Virus record (IMG/VR): IMGVR_UViG_3300027917_000021
Coordinates: 1 to 64,000 of that record
DNA: 64,000 bases
Source of the DNA: a virus
Direction: 5' to 3' (one strand)
Under the pieces are notes generated by a model. That model was given only the letters and a program-made list of their open reading frames with translations. It was not told where the DNA came from and searched no databases. A program made the position numbers and the translations under genes. Each line of letters opens with the position of its first letter. Position 1 is the first letter of the stretch. Shown here piece by piece: positions 36,712 to 47,141 of the stretch.

Positions 36712-37386
36712 ATGAAAGCTACAGTAATTATAACCAGCTACAATAGACCACATTTATTACCACAGGCAGTTGATTCAGCACTAAATCAGAAATATGACAA
36801 TATACAAATAATCATAGCAGACGACGGATCCAATGAAGAGACTCGTAAGGTATGTGAGGATTATAATGCCAAGTATGACAATATAACATATTATCAATCA
36901 GATCGTAAAGATGAGGACAGATTAAAGAGTACAGAGTTTGCGGAAAATATAAATGCTTGTATACCATTGATAGAAGGAGAAATAGTATTTTATCTTACTG
37001 ATGATGATTATTATTATCCTAATCATGTATCAGAGATTATGTCTGCATTTAAAGAACATCCGGATTGGATGATGGCGTATGGTCCACAGAAACAGAATAA
37101 ATATGATGATGACACAGGCGAAGAATGGACTGCGTTCATACGTGCACCTGGTTATAAAGTTTCACAAGCATCATGTCAATTAGATCATAATCAAGTAGCA
37201 CATAGAAAATCAGTATTCGATATAGTTGGTGGTTGGCCAACCGAACCTGAGCATCGAGGAGCAGGAGATGCAGCGATGTGGGTAAAAATAAATGCTCACT
37301 GGCCAGCATATAGAGCAACTGATCAGATTACTAATGTGCACAGGCATCACAGGGATTCAATTCAAGGACCTGTAGTATGGCCGTAG
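36712..37386 (+). CDS. Family 2 glycosyltransferase
   Basis: 224 residues, leaderless ATG. GT-A fold: VIITSYNRPHLLPQAVDSALNQ, IIIADDGSNE, the metal-binding FYLTDDDYYYPN, and GGWPTEPEHRGAGDAAMW. Transfers a sugar from a nucleotide donor. First gene of the glycan cluster; acceptor unknown. Confidence 0.9.
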   Translation: MKATVIITSYNRPHLLPQAVDSALNQKYDNIQIIIADDGSNEETRKVCEDYNAKYDNITYYQSDRKDEDRLKSTEFAENINACIPLIEGEIVFYLTDDDYYYPNHVSEIMSAFKEHPDWMMAYGPQKQNKYDDDTGEEWTAFIRAPGYKVSQASCQLDHNQVAHRKSVFDIVGGWPTEPEHRGAGDAAMWVKINAHWPAYRATDQITNVHRHHRDSIQGPVVWP

Positions 37387-37387
37387 G

Positions 37388-37416
37388 TTGTATTAGTTTT
37401 AATAATTTATTATATT
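37388..37416 (+). promoter_or_regulatory. Class A promoter of gmd, leaderless
   Basis: TTGTAT at 37388, TATATT at 37411, 17-base spacer, 6 bases to the ATG. Confidence 0.75.
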
Positions 37417-37422
37417 TTATTT

Positions 37423-38421
37423 ATGAATGAACAGGTAAGAAAACAAAAGAAAGCACTGATAACAGGAATTAATGGCATGGATGGATCTCACATGGCAGAC
37501 CTATTGTTATCTAAAGGCTATAAAGTTTATGGTTTGGAGCGCCATAGAACAGGCGTTGATAGAGCTAATATAGCTCATATATTTGACCAAATAGAAATAG
37601 TAAAAGGAGATTTGTCTGATATAGGATCCATACACCGTGTGATGCATGTAGCTCAACCAGATGAAGTATATAATTTTGCAGCACAATCATTTGTTGGTGA
37701 TAGCTGGTCATTACCAGAGCATACAGGAAATATTACCGGACTTGGGGTATTGCGTGTATTGGAGGCTATGCGTAGTTATCCGGATACTAAAATGGTACAA
37801 GCATCTACTTCTGAAATGTTTGGTAAATTGAATGTAGATATAGCGAATGAGTCCTCTAGATTTTTTCCACAGAATCCTTATGGAGTAGCTAAATTATTTG
37901 CACACCATATAGTTGAAAATTATCGTGATTCATATGGTATGTTTGCCTGTGCATCTATTTCATTTAACCATGAATCAGAACGCAGAGGAATGCAGTTTGT
38001 TACTCGTAAAATTACACATCATGTGGCAAAGATACATCTTGGATGGTCCAAAGAAATAAGGCTTGGTAATTTGGAGCCTAGACGAGACTGGGGCTATGCA
38101 CCTGACTATGTTGAAGGCATATGGAAGATGCTGCAGCAAGATAAGCCTGATGATTATGTATTGGCAACTGGAATATCACATTCGGTAGAAGATTTTGTTC
38201 GCGAGGCTTTTGCAGTTGTAGGAATAAAAGATTGGCAGAAGTATATAGTGAAAGATCCACGCTTTATTCGTCCTGTGGAGGTAGATTATTTACGTGGTGA
38301 TTATTCTAAAGCAAAGGAGATTTTAGAATGGGAACCAAAAGTACATTTCAAAGAAATAATTAGAAGAATGGTTTTAAATGATATTAGACTATTAACCGGT
38401 GATAGAAATTATGAGTTATAA
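37423..38421 (+). CDS. gmd: GDP-mannose 4,6-dehydratase
   Basis: 332 residues, SDR fold. NAD(P) site TGINGMDGSHMAD, NFAAQSFVGDSW, STSEMFG, catalytic YGVAK, and the Gmd-specific FNHESERRGMQFVTRKI and LGNLEPRRDWGYAPDYV. Converts GDP-mannose to GDP-4-keto-6-deoxymannose, precursor of fucose, rhamnose, perosamine and related sugars. Confidence 0.95.
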   Translation: MNEQVRKQKKALITGINGMDGSHMADLLLSKGYKVYGLERHRTGVDRANIAHIFDQIEIVKGDLSDIGSIHRVMHVAQPDEVYNFAAQSFVGDSWSLPEHTGNITGLGVLRVLEAMRSYPDTKMVQASTSEMFGKLNVDIANESSRFFPQNPYGVAKLFAHHIVENYRDSYGMFACASISFNHESERRGMQFVTRKITHHVAKIHLGWSKEIRLGNLEPRRDWGYAPDYVEGIWKMLQQDKPDDYVLATGISHSVEDFVREAFAVVGIKDWQKYIVKDPRFIRPVEVDYLRGDYSKAKEILEWEPKVHFKEIIRRMVLNDIRLLTGDRNYEL

Positions 38422-39667
38422 TGAACATTACAAAGAAAGATTGACTTGCAGATTATGTGGGTTAGAATTAGAAACAGTTTTAGATTTAGGTGACATATAT
38501 CTAAATAATTTCGTTGATGATGGACAGCAAATATTGTCTGCACCTCTTACACTTGTCAAATGTAGGAAGTGTGAATTAGTACAATTAAAACATACAGCAA
38601 ACTTAGATTTATTATATAGACAATATTGGTATAAATCAGCACTTAATAAATCTATGATTGCAGCATTGCAAGATGTGGTTGATAATGTAGAAGCACGTGT
38701 AACATTAGAAGCAGGCGATGTTGTAATAGATATAGGATGTAACGATGGTACAATGCTGGGTCAATATAAAGAACCAGGATTATATAAAATAGGATTTGAT
38801 CCTGCACTTAACTTGGCAGATGAAGCTAAAAAATATTGTACGGTGTTTCATAATACATATTTTGGAGACACATCAATTGAAACTCCAAAAGCTAAAGCTA
38901 TAACTTCCATAGCCATGTTTTATGATTTGGAAGACCCACACACATTTGTAGAATTGGTTAAAAGGTCACTACATGAAGATGGTATATGGGTTGTGCAATT
39001 TACAGATTTACTTTCCATGTTTAGAATAAATGCATTTGATAATATATGCCATGAACATCTAGAATATTATTCATTTAAAGTACTTCGTAATTTATTTGAA
39101 CAACATGATTTAGAAGTATTTGATGTAGAAACTAATGATGTAAATGGAGGTAGTATAAGAATGTATATATGCTGGAAAGACAAACGTCGCATTGATGTAT
39201 CGGTAGAAAAATTATCTAAAGAAGAACAAGAATATATGGATAGCTTTGATGATCCATTTAAAGCATTTGCCGAAAGAGTAGAAAAGATAAGAGAGAAACT
39301 AATGAAGTTTCTACACGAAGAGAAAGAAAAAGGTCGCACATTTTTTGGAATGGGTGCATCTACAAAAGGCAATACACTGCTGCAATATTTTGGAATTTCA
39401 ACTGGATTGATAAGTTACATTGCAGAAGTTAATAAAGACAAATTTGGTAAAAAAACAGTGGCCACTAATATTCCGATAATTAGTGAAACTTCAGCATTAT
39501 CATTAAAACCTGATTACTTTATAGTGTTACCATGGCATTTCATTGATATACTAATTAAAATTCATGAACAATATTTACGAAATGGTGGTAAATTGATGGT
39601 GCCAATGCCACAACCAACTATATATGAATATAATGAGAATAGAATAATTGAACGTCCTATTTTTTAA
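38411..39667 (+). CDS. Sugar C-methyltransferase with zinc-binding N-terminus
   Basis: 418 residues from MSYNEHYK; overlaps gmd by 11 bases. Zinc motif CRLCGLELETVLDLGD...CRKCELVQL, SAM motif VIDIGCNDGTML, then a C-terminal domain with FFGMGASTKGNTLLQ and VLPWHF. This is the three-part layout of C-methyltransferases acting on keto-deoxy sugars (TylC3 type). It could methylate the Gmd product. Confidence 0.88.
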   Translation: MSYNEHYKERLTCRLCGLELETVLDLGDIYLNNFVDDGQQILSAPLTLVKCRKCELVQLKHTANLDLLYRQYWYKSALNKSMIAALQDVVDNVEARVTLEAGDVVIDIGCNDGTMLGQYKEPGLYKIGFDPALNLADEAKKYCTVFHNTYFGDTSIETPKAKAITSIAMFYDLEDPHTFVELVKRSLHEDGIWVVQFTDLLSMFRINAFDNICHEHLEYYSFKVLRNLFEQHDLEVFDVETNDVNGGSIRMYICWKDKRRIDVSVEKLSKEEQEYMDSFDDPFKAFAERVEKIREKLMKFLHEEKEKGRTFFGMGASTKGNTLLQYFGISTGLISYIAEVNKDKFGKKTVATNIPIISETSALSLKPDYFIVLPWHFIDILIKIHEQYLRNGGKLMVPMPQPTIYEYNENRIIERPIF

Positions 39668-40547
39668 TACACAAAAGGCAAATTGTAGCATTTATGAAAG
39701 TGGACGTATGGTATATGATGCCCTGAAATACGGGCATCAGTCGTACCATATAGATTATATGGAACATCCAGATCCGGTATATGAATATTTTGATAAATAT
39801 GATGTTATAATTGTTAATTATCATCATCAAACTACACCATATATAAATCCTCGTGTTTTTGGTGATATCAAAGTTCCTGTATATACTATAGTGACGGAAT
39901 GTTTACCAAATGATCCCTTACCATTAACTCCTAAGTGGTTTGATGGTTATTTGATATTGGATCCAACAGTAAAAGACCATGATAATATTTATGGAATGCC
40001 AAGACCATTGGAACCGTATGTGCCAAAAAAACGGTCTAGTAGAGAAATACCTGTAATTGGATCATTTGGATTTGCTACTGCTGGCAAAAGATTTGATTTG
40101 GTAGTTGAAGAAGTAAATAAAAATTTCGAACAGGCAAAAATAAGATTTAACTTTCCAACTGCTACATATGTACCAGGAAATGCAGAAATAAGTTTAGCCA
40201 ATAGTTTAAAAAATAAAGCTAAATCAGGGATTGATTTAGAAATTACACATGAGTACTTTTCTAAGCGTGAATTAATTGAATGGTGTGATGATAATGATCT
40301 TAATGTATTCTTTTATTATCGTAACATGACAGGATTAGCAGCTGTTACAGACCAAGCGATAAGTGCGCGGAGACCTATATTAGTAACAGATGATTATACA
40401 TTTCGACATATACATGCGTATATGAAACCTTATCCTGAGATATCAATTAAAGAAGCATTACATATGATAGAGCCAGTTAAACAAATGTACAACGATTGGC
40501 ATCCTATGAATTTTGCAGAAAAATTTGAATCCATTATTAAAAAATGA
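39648..40547 (+). CDS. Glycosyltransferase-like protein A
   Basis: 299 residues, TTG start overlapping the upstream gene. GT-B-like layout: MNVLFFNTQKANCSIYESG start, VIGSFGFATAGKRFDLVVEEV at the domain junction, ALHMIEP region late. Paralogue of the next gene. No exact family. Confidence 0.7.
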   Translation: MNVLFFNTQKANCSIYESGRMVYDALKYGHQSYHIDYMEHPDPVYEYFDKYDVIIVNYHHQTTPYINPRVFGDIKVPVYTIVTECLPNDPLPLTPKWFDGYLILDPTVKDHDNIYGMPRPLEPYVPKKRSSREIPVIGSFGFATAGKRFDLVVEEVNKNFEQAKIRFNFPTATYVPGNAEISLANSLKNKAKSGIDLEITHEYFSKRELIEWCDDNDLNVFFYYRNMTGLAAVTDQAISARRPILVTDDYTFRHIHAYMKPYPEISIKEALHMIEPVKQMYNDWHPMNFAEKFESIIKK

Positions 40548-41497
40548 ATAAAGTATTATTTGTAAACAGTAAAATTACAGCATGTGGTGTACATCAATAT
40601 GGTTATAATATTGCAAATACTATTTCAAAGCATTCCAAAAAGTTTGAATATATTTATGTGGAATGTGTTAATGAGCAGGAATTTGTACGTAAATTTAACG
40701 CTGATCAATACTTGGCTGTTATTTATAATTATCATCCTTCTACTATTGGATGGGCGAAGCAAAGACTAGAAACTCATGTATTTCCGCATGTTCCCCATAT
40801 AGCAATAGTGCATGAACCAGAACAACATGGTGCACCTTTTACTTATAAGGTGAGCCAGGATCCTAGTTTTGAGGAAAAACCTCCATACTTCAAACAGTAT
40901 AGCAGGAACATATTTACATATGAGAATACACACCCATCACCTGAAATACCAACTATTGGATCATTTGGTTTTGCGTGGACCGATAAAGGATATGAAAAAT
41001 TAGTTGAACAGGTTAAAAAAGAATTTGATGTAGCCAAAATAAGACTTCATCTTCCTAAATCTCATTTTGGAGATCCACACGGTGCTCTTGCTAATCAGAT
41101 GGTACAGAGATGTAGTATGTTATTACATGATACAAACATTGAATTAGAAATATCCAGAGAATGGATGGAGCTGTATGATTTAATAGATTGGTTGGCACAA
41201 AATACTATAAATGCTTTCTTTTATGATTATAAACAGGGCAGAGGCATTTCAGGACCACCTGACTTTGCTATGGCCGCACGTAGGCCAATGATACTAACTA
41301 AATCATACATGTTTAAACATTTGTGGAAAGCACGACCTTCTATATTCATAGAAGATGTATCTATAAAACAAGTAATTGAAACAGGAATGCAATCATTACA
41401 GCCGTTTTATGACAAATGGTCAGAAGAAAATTTGACCAAAGATTATGACAGAATAGTTAAGGCAGCCATAATAGATAGAGAAAGAAATGATAGATAA
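40544..41497 (+). CDS. Glycosyltransferase-like protein B
   Basis: 317 residues. Aligns with protein A in order (MNKVLFVNSKITACGVHQYG; TIGSFGFAWTDKGYEKLVEQV; IDWLAQNTINAFFYDY). Overlaps both neighbours by a few bases. Probably another GT-B enzyme. Confidence 0.7.
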   Translation: MNKVLFVNSKITACGVHQYGYNIANTISKHSKKFEYIYVECVNEQEFVRKFNADQYLAVIYNYHPSTIGWAKQRLETHVFPHVPHIAIVHEPEQHGAPFTYKVSQDPSFEEKPPYFKQYSRNIFTYENTHPSPEIPTIGSFGFAWTDKGYEKLVEQVKKEFDVAKIRLHLPKSHFGDPHGALANQMVQRCSMLLHDTNIELEISREWMELYDLIDWLAQNTINAFFYDYKQGRGISGPPDFAMAARRPMILTKSYMFKHLWKARPSIFIEDVSIKQVIETGMQSLQPFYDKWSEENLTKDYDRIVKAAIIDRERNDR

Positions 41498-42833
41498 ATA
41501 TTTAGATAAAAAATATAATCAGTATAAAAATAGATCATTAACTTTCGTTAATCCATCAATAGGATTTTGTCCCGGTCTTATGCCGTTAGGAATAGCATCA
41601 CTGTCTTCTTATCTGAAACAGCATGGATTTCATAATATTGATTTTTTAGACGCGAACTGTGAACATATTGAAAATAATTATGAGTATTCTGACATAGTTG
41701 GCATAACAGCAGTTACACAAAATATGGGAGCTGCTATCAGGTACGCACAATGGTTAAAGAGGAAACAACCCAATGTTGTAATTATTTTAGGTGGAGTCCA
41801 TATTACTACATCTAAACAACTGCCAGAGCCTTTTGATATTGGTGTGATAGGGGAAGGAGAAATAACATTATTAGAGCTTATGGTGACTCCTGAATTTATA
41901 CCAGAGCATTTAAAAAATGTATCAGGTATTTGTTATAGAGAGAATAGTGAACTGAAGTTTACCCCTCCTAGACCATTGGTTCCTCAATTGGACGAGTTTC
42001 CAATACCAGACCGTGAAATCATGAATGTAAATTACTATGTTTCTCCAAAGATGCTCATACCATATAATCACGGCAGGACATTATCGTTGCTTACTTCGCG
42101 TGGATGCCCCTTTTCATGTAGCTTTTGTAGTACAAAAGTGCATTGGAATAGATTTAGAGCACATTCTGCAGAACGTGTGGTAGAGGAAATGGAATTGGTA
42201 GTTAATAAATATAATGTAGAGATTCTCCATTTGTTTGATGATTTGTTTACTGCAAACAAGAAAAGATTATTTAAGATAAGAGATCTCATGGTTGAAAAAG
42301 GATTAAATAAACGTGTACGAATGATGTGTTTAGTTCGAAGTGATACTACAGATGATGAGATAATGCAAGCACTTAAAGAAATGAATATAGTAGTTATTGG
42401 AGCAGGCTTTGAAAGCATGTCAAAGAAAATGTTAAAATATATTAAAAAAGACACAACAACTGTAGAACAACACAAACGTCTAGCGGATCTGGCAATAAAA
42501 TATCAAATACCATTAATGGCCAGTTTCTTGATTGGGAATCCAGGAGAAACTATGGAAGATCTACAGGAAACGCTCGAGTTTATAAGATCATATCGACATA
42601 CTAGGATGTTTCAACCACTGTCATATGTTGCTGCAGTGTTTCCTGGAACTGAGTATTATGATATAGCCAAACAGCGTAATTTGCCAGTTGATGATTATGA
42701 ACGCATACTGATGGATATTGTACCAGATATTAATGCATTTAAAAATGCTCCATTGCTAACTGATTTGCCGTTAGAAGATTTTTACAAGATAGCACAAGAA
42801 TTCCAATATGAAACTGTGCTCAAAATAACATAA
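41487..42833 (+). CDS. B12-binding-type radical SAM protein 1
   Basis: 448 residues. N-terminal Rossmann-like cobalamin domain (GLMPLGIASLSSYLKQHG, IILGGVHITT, GVIGEGE), then the radical SAM cluster site RGCPFSCSFCS with a following TIM-barrel region (HLFDDLFTANKKR, GFESMSKKMLKYIKK). Likely performs a methylation or rearrangement on a sugar intermediate. Confidence 0.88.
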   Translation: MIDKYLDKKYNQYKNRSLTFVNPSIGFCPGLMPLGIASLSSYLKQHGFHNIDFLDANCEHIENNYEYSDIVGITAVTQNMGAAIRYAQWLKRKQPNVVIILGGVHITTSKQLPEPFDIGVIGEGEITLLELMVTPEFIPEHLKNVSGICYRENSELKFTPPRPLVPQLDEFPIPDREIMNVNYYVSPKMLIPYNHGRTLSLLTSRGCPFSCSFCSTKVHWNRFRAHSAERVVEEMELVVNKYNVEILHLFDDLFTANKKRLFKIRDLMVEKGLNKRVRMMCLVRSDTTDDEIMQALKEMNIVVIGAGFESMSKKMLKYIKKDTTTVEQHKRLADLAIKYQIPLMASFLIGNPGETMEDLQETLEFIRSYRHTRMFQPLSYVAAVFPGTEYYDIAKQRNLPVDDYERILMDIVPDINAFKNAPLLTDLPLEDFYKIAQEFQYETVLKIT

Positions 42834-42843
42834 GTTAAAGAAT

Positions 42844-43680
42844 ATGAATGTAAGTGTTGTACTCTGTAGTAGAAATGACAATTATGGTGGTAGTAGAACA
42901 ATAGAAATGGGGACGGCGTGTTTGCAAACCATGTCCAGGACATTTGAGGAAATTATAGTTGTTGATTTTGGTTCAAAAGCCCAATTATATCCTGTATTTA
43001 AAAATACCATACCGGAAAATTTAGGAAATCTTCGATTCATACATGTACCACAACAATGGGTGTTGGACATCACCAAAGACCCTAAAGTGATGGCAGATGT
43101 TATCGGACGAAATATAGGAATTAGGAGAACTTCTCATGATATCATATTATCTTCAAATATAGACATTATTCCAGCTGAGAGAAGTAAATTTAATTTTAGC
43201 AGTTTTGATAAAGAAGTAATGTATACTTCAGGAAAATATATGGTTGACATTTTATTACTTGCGAAACTTAGGGCACAGGGAAATACATGGGAAGCCATAC
43301 AAAATCATCTGTTTGATACCAGAGGAAATTATTATAGGCAAGGCCCCGTAAATGCAGAGCCATGGTCTATAATGAGTGCTTGTGGTGATTTTCAGCTGGG
43401 ACATCGTGATTTATGGTTTCATCCTGAAGTTAGAGGATTTGAAGAATCTTTAATATACAAAGATTATACGGACACTAATTTGAATAAAAAAATAATAGAG
43501 AATGCTAAAAAAAAGGTAAGAATAGCACCAGATTGGCATATATTTCATCAATCCCATGAAAATAATAGAGGAAAAGTCAAAAGAAATGATATAAATACGG
43601 CGGCCTGGAATTTTAAAAAAACAACTAATACAGAAAATTGGGGATATCCTGATATAAAATTTGAGGAAAATTTAATATGA
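42844..43680 (+). CDS. Glycosyltransferase-like protein (GT-A)
   Basis: 278 residues. VSVVLCSRNDNYGG start, IIVVDFGSKAQ, DIILSSNIDIIPAE, GDFQLGHRDLWFHPEVRGFEE. Resembles GT-A enzymes with a modified DXD (SNID). Acceptor unknown. Confidence 0.7.
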   Translation: MNVSVVLCSRNDNYGGSRTIEMGTACLQTMSRTFEEIIVVDFGSKAQLYPVFKNTIPENLGNLRFIHVPQQWVLDITKDPKVMADVIGRNIGIRRTSHDIILSSNIDIIPAERSKFNFSSFDKEVMYTSGKYMVDILLLAKLRAQGNTWEAIQNHLFDTRGNYYRQGPVNAEPWSIMSACGDFQLGHRDLWFHPEVRGFEESLIYKDYTDTNLNKKIIENAKKKVRIAPDWHIFHQSHENNRGKVKRNDINTAAWNFKKTTNTENWGYPDIKFEENLI

Positions 43681-44678
43681 AAAAGATTGTGGTAGCGGGT
43701 GCGGGTGGTTTCATAGGTGGGCATCTAGTAAATTACTTGAGAAAATTATATCCAAACAGTTTAATTCGTGCAGTGGATATTAAACCATTGAATCAATGGT
43801 ATCAAATTTCTGATCACAGTTTGACAGAAAATTTGGTATTAGATTTAAAAGAATTGGATAATTGTTATAAAGCAGTTAATGGATTTAATGAAGTATATAA
43901 TTTAGCAGCTGATATGGGAGGTATGGGATTTATAGAAAATAACAAAGCTTTATGTATGATAAGTGTACTAATAAATACTCATTTATTAATAGCATCGAGA
44001 GATGTAGGAATTTCTAGATATTTTTACTCATCCTCTGCGTGTGTATATAATGCAGCCAAGCAATTAGATGTAAACAATCCTGGTTTAAAAGAAGAAGATG
44101 CTTATCCAGCAATGCCTGAAGATGGATATGGTTGGGAAAAATTATTTAGTGAAAGAATGTGTAGACACTTCAGTGAAGATTATGGAATGACTGTAAGAGT
44201 TGCTCGTTTTCATAATGTATATGGACCGTATGGAACATATGATGGAGGACGAGAGAAAGCACCCGCAGCTATATGTAGAAAAGTAATTCTCGCAAAAAGA
44301 AATAATGAAGAAACTATATCTATTTGGGGAGATGGTCAACAGACGCGTAGTTTTATGTATATTGATGATTGTCTACAAGGTATTACAAGAATAATGCATA
44401 GCGATATAGAAGAACCTATAAATTTAGGCAGTAGAGAAATGGTGTCTATCAATCAATTGGTGGACATAGTACAGGATATTGCAGAAATAACTTTAACGAA
44501 GAAATATGAGCTGTCTGCCCCAAAAGGAGTAAGAGGTAGAAATAGTGATAATACCTTGTTACGCAAATATTTTGGGTGGGAACCTTCCATTAGTCTAAAA
44601 GAGGGCTTAAAATGGACTTATATTTGGATAGAAAACATGTTAGCAAAAGCTGATAGTAAAAATAAATTTAATTTATGA
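43677..44678 (+). CDS. GDP-mannose 3,5-epimerase-like SDR
   Basis: 333 residues. GAGGFIGGHLVNYL, AADMGGMGFIENNKA, SSACVYN, EEDAYPAMPEDGYGWEKLFSERMCRHFSEDYG, RFHNVYGPYGTYDGGREKAPAA, all characteristic of GDP-mannose 3,5-epimerase (GME). Converts GDP-mannose to GDP-L-galactose and GDP-L-gulose in plants; bacterial homologues are less studied. Confidence 0.85.
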   Translation: MKKIVVAGAGGFIGGHLVNYLRKLYPNSLIRAVDIKPLNQWYQISDHSLTENLVLDLKELDNCYKAVNGFNEVYNLAADMGGMGFIENNKALCMISVLINTHLLIASRDVGISRYFYSSSACVYNAAKQLDVNNPGLKEEDAYPAMPEDGYGWEKLFSERMCRHFSEDYGMTVRVARFHNVYGPYGTYDGGREKAPAAICRKVILAKRNNEETISIWGDGQQTRSFMYIDDCLQGITRIMHSDIEEPINLGSREMVSINQLVDIVQDIAEITLTKKYELSAPKGVRGRNSDNTLLRKYFGWEPSISLKEGLKWTYIWIENMLAKADSKNKFNL

Positions 44679-45979
44679 AATCTGTATTATTTATAGAAAA
44701 AAAATTGAGAATAGATAAAATAGGATTTTTGTATTTATCAGCCATCATGAAAAATGCTGGACATAAAGTCGATATGATACAAGATGACGTAGAAAATGCA
44801 GAGAAATATTTAGAAAACAATTCTGTTGATTTTATAATGTATTCTGTGATGACTGGGGAACATTTGTGGTTTATTCAGAAAAATCAAGAATTAAAAAAGA
44901 AGCATAATTTCATATCAGTAATGGGAGGCCCACATTTTACATTTTTTCCTGAACAAGGAATAAGTGATCCAAATATAGATTATGTGGTGAGAGGACCTGG
45001 AGAAAATATTATATTAGATATTATAGATGGTAAAATTAATAATAAATTTATTGTAGGTTCTATGCCTGACGTAGAATCCTTACCACATCCTGATAGGGAA
45101 CCATTGTATAAATATGAAGAGTTTGGCAATTCTAGCATGAAAAGGTTTATTGCATGTCGTTATTGCTTATATAGTTGTAAATATTGTTTTAATCATGCAT
45201 ATAAAAAATTATATAAAAATGATAAAAGCAAAATGTCACAACGTGTGTCCCCACATAAAATGGTGGATGAGATATTACAAGTTAAATTAAAATATGGATT
45301 AGAAACAGTATATTTTAATGATGATGATTTGGCGGGAGACCATGATTGGTTAGAAGTATTTTGTGACTTATATAAAAAGAAAATAAATTTACCATTCTGT
45401 GGATCTATGAGAGCTAATAGTGCTACTAGAGAAATAATAGCTATGTTAGCAGACGCAGGCGCTACATTTATGAATCTTGCTTTAGAGTCAGCTAATCCAA
45501 AAACACAGAAAATATTAGGACGTGGATTTATTACCAATGAGCAAGTCAAACAAGCTTGCGAAGATTGTGCAAATTTTGGAATAAAAGTTCGATTACAAAA
45601 TATGATTGGATTACCTGTAGAAAATCCATTGCAGGATGCATTAGATACTTTAGAGTTTAATATGGAAATAAATCCAACAGATTCTTGGGCTTCAATTTTT
45701 CAACCATTCCCTGGAACCGAATTATGGCAATATTGTGTAGATAAGGAACTGATTAGTATAGATACACAGAGTGTAAATTTTTATGAAGGAACACAATTAA
45801 AGATAAATGATTCAGAAAAAATCAATAGATTGCATAAATGGTGGTTTTTTATAGTTAAATATCAAATACCAGTACAGTTAGTAAACATACTATTAGATTT
45901 GCCTTTAACGGACGATCAAAAAATGGAAATGCAAAATTTCAGATGGGATATAGCAAAGGAATTATTATATGGAATGTAA
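44675..45979 (+). CDS. B12-binding-type radical SAM protein 2
   Basis: 434 residues. Cobalamin-like domain (SVMGGPHFTFFPEQGI, VVRGPGENIILDII), cluster site CRYCLYSCKYCFN, then FNDDDLAGDHDWL and LALESANPKTQKILGRG. Overlaps the epimerase stop (ATGA). Role likely in the same glycan. Confidence 0.86.
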   Translation: MKSVLFIEKKLRIDKIGFLYLSAIMKNAGHKVDMIQDDVENAEKYLENNSVDFIMYSVMTGEHLWFIQKNQELKKKHNFISVMGGPHFTFFPEQGISDPNIDYVVRGPGENIILDIIDGKINNKFIVGSMPDVESLPHPDREPLYKYEEFGNSSMKRFIACRYCLYSCKYCFNHAYKKLYKNDKSKMSQRVSPHKMVDEILQVKLKYGLETVYFNDDDLAGDHDWLEVFCDLYKKKINLPFCGSMRANSATREIIAMLADAGATFMNLALESANPKTQKILGRGFITNEQVKQACEDCANFGIKVRLQNMIGLPVENPLQDALDTLEFNMEINPTDSWASIFQPFPGTELWQYCVDKELISIDTQSVNFYEGTQLKINDSEKINRLHKWWFFIVKYQIPVQLVNILLDLPLTDDQKMEMQNFRWDIAKELLYGM

Positions 45980-46889
45980 GTACATAGTAACAACTACTAT
46001 TAATTCTCCTACTGAGGCAACTATGAAGTTTCTTCAAAAGAAAAATTGGAAAATGACCATTGTGGGTGATAAAAAAACTCCACATATGGCTTATCGTGAA
46101 TTAGAAAAAATTTATCCACAATTGCATTATATGGATCCGGATGAACAAGATGCATTATATCCAGAGTTAAGTAAAGCTATAGGATGGAATAAAATAATGA
46201 GGCGTAATTTAGGTTTTGTGTATTCTTATCAGCAAGGCGCCGATGTAATAGCAAGCATAGATGATGATAATATTCCATATGAAGAATGGGGAAATGATGT
46301 ATATATTGGCGAGGAAATAGTACTCGATTGTTGGAGTGCAGATAATGGTGTTTTTGATCCTTTAAGTGTGACTAATGCCAATTATATGTGGCACCGAGGA
46401 TATCCATCTGAACTAATACCAACCAGAAATAATATTAAGTATGTGGGAAGAATAAAAAGGAAAGTATTAGTACAGGCTGATTTATGGGATGGCGTTCCGG
46501 ATGTTGATGCTATGAATAGGATTATTCATAATCCTCGTATAAAATTACATGTTGATGGTCCATTTTGTAGTGATAACATTGCGCCGTTTAACAGTCAAAA
46601 TACATTTTTACATAGGGACGTAATACCATATTATATGGTGTTACCTTATGCTGGTAGAATGGATGATATTTGGGCTTCTTATATATTGCAAAAAGAATTT
46701 CCAAATTCTGTTATATTTAATAAACCAACCGTGTATCAAGAGAGGCATGAACCACATTATAGAAATATGAAGGATTTAAAGGATGAGACAATGGGATATG
46801 AATATACATTGAAATTTATCCACGACCAATATCAATTGCCGAAGGAATCTGCAAAAGCGTATCAAATATATAGAGATTCTTTTAAATAA
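45969..46889 (+). CDS. DUF288/STELLO-like glycosyltransferase
   Basis: 306 residues. YIVTTTINSPTEATMKFLQKKNWKMTIVGDKKTP, GWNKIMRRNLGFVYSYQQGADVIASIDDDNIPYEEWG, with the DDDN metal motif. Matches proteins of the STELLO/DUF288 group related to reversibly glycosylated polypeptides. Confidence 0.72.
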   Translation: MECKYIVTTTINSPTEATMKFLQKKNWKMTIVGDKKTPHMAYRELEKIYPQLHYMDPDEQDALYPELSKAIGWNKIMRRNLGFVYSYQQGADVIASIDDDNIPYEEWGNDVYIGEEIVLDCWSADNGVFDPLSVTNANYMWHRGYPSELIPTRNNIKYVGRIKRKVLVQADLWDGVPDVDAMNRIIHNPRIKLHVDGPFCSDNIAPFNSQNTFLHRDVIPYYMVLPYAGRMDDIWASYILQKEFPNSVIFNKPTVYQERHEPHYRNMKDLKDETMGYEYTLKFIHDQYQLPKESAKAYQIYRDSFK

Positions 46890-46904
46890 ATTTTATAATA
46901 AACT

Positions 46905-47141
46905 ATGGAAGATGATATAACAAAAAAATCAACAGCCACATTAATAGATGAATTAATAACTACATCTATGAAATGCTGGTTTGCACAAGAAGCTGTCATG
47001 AATGGCGGAGATGATGCCAAAGTGGCAGAAGCTGCCAAAATGGCACAAATTACTAATGCTAGAAGAAATAAACTGATTCGAGCTATAGATGATAGACTTG
47101 GAGAATCAGACAATACCCAATTGAGTAAAACTTATGCTTAA
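46905..47141 (+). CDS. Small helical protein, 78 aa
   Basis: ATG 6 bases after TATAAT, a possible leaderless start though no -35 is clear. Mostly helix (AEAAKMAQITNARRNKLIRAID). Function unknown; inside the glycan cluster. Confidence 0.65.
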   Translation: MEDDITKKSTATLIDELITTSMKCWFAQEAVMNGGDDAKVAEAAKMAQITNARRNKLIRAIDDRLGESDNTQLSKTYA

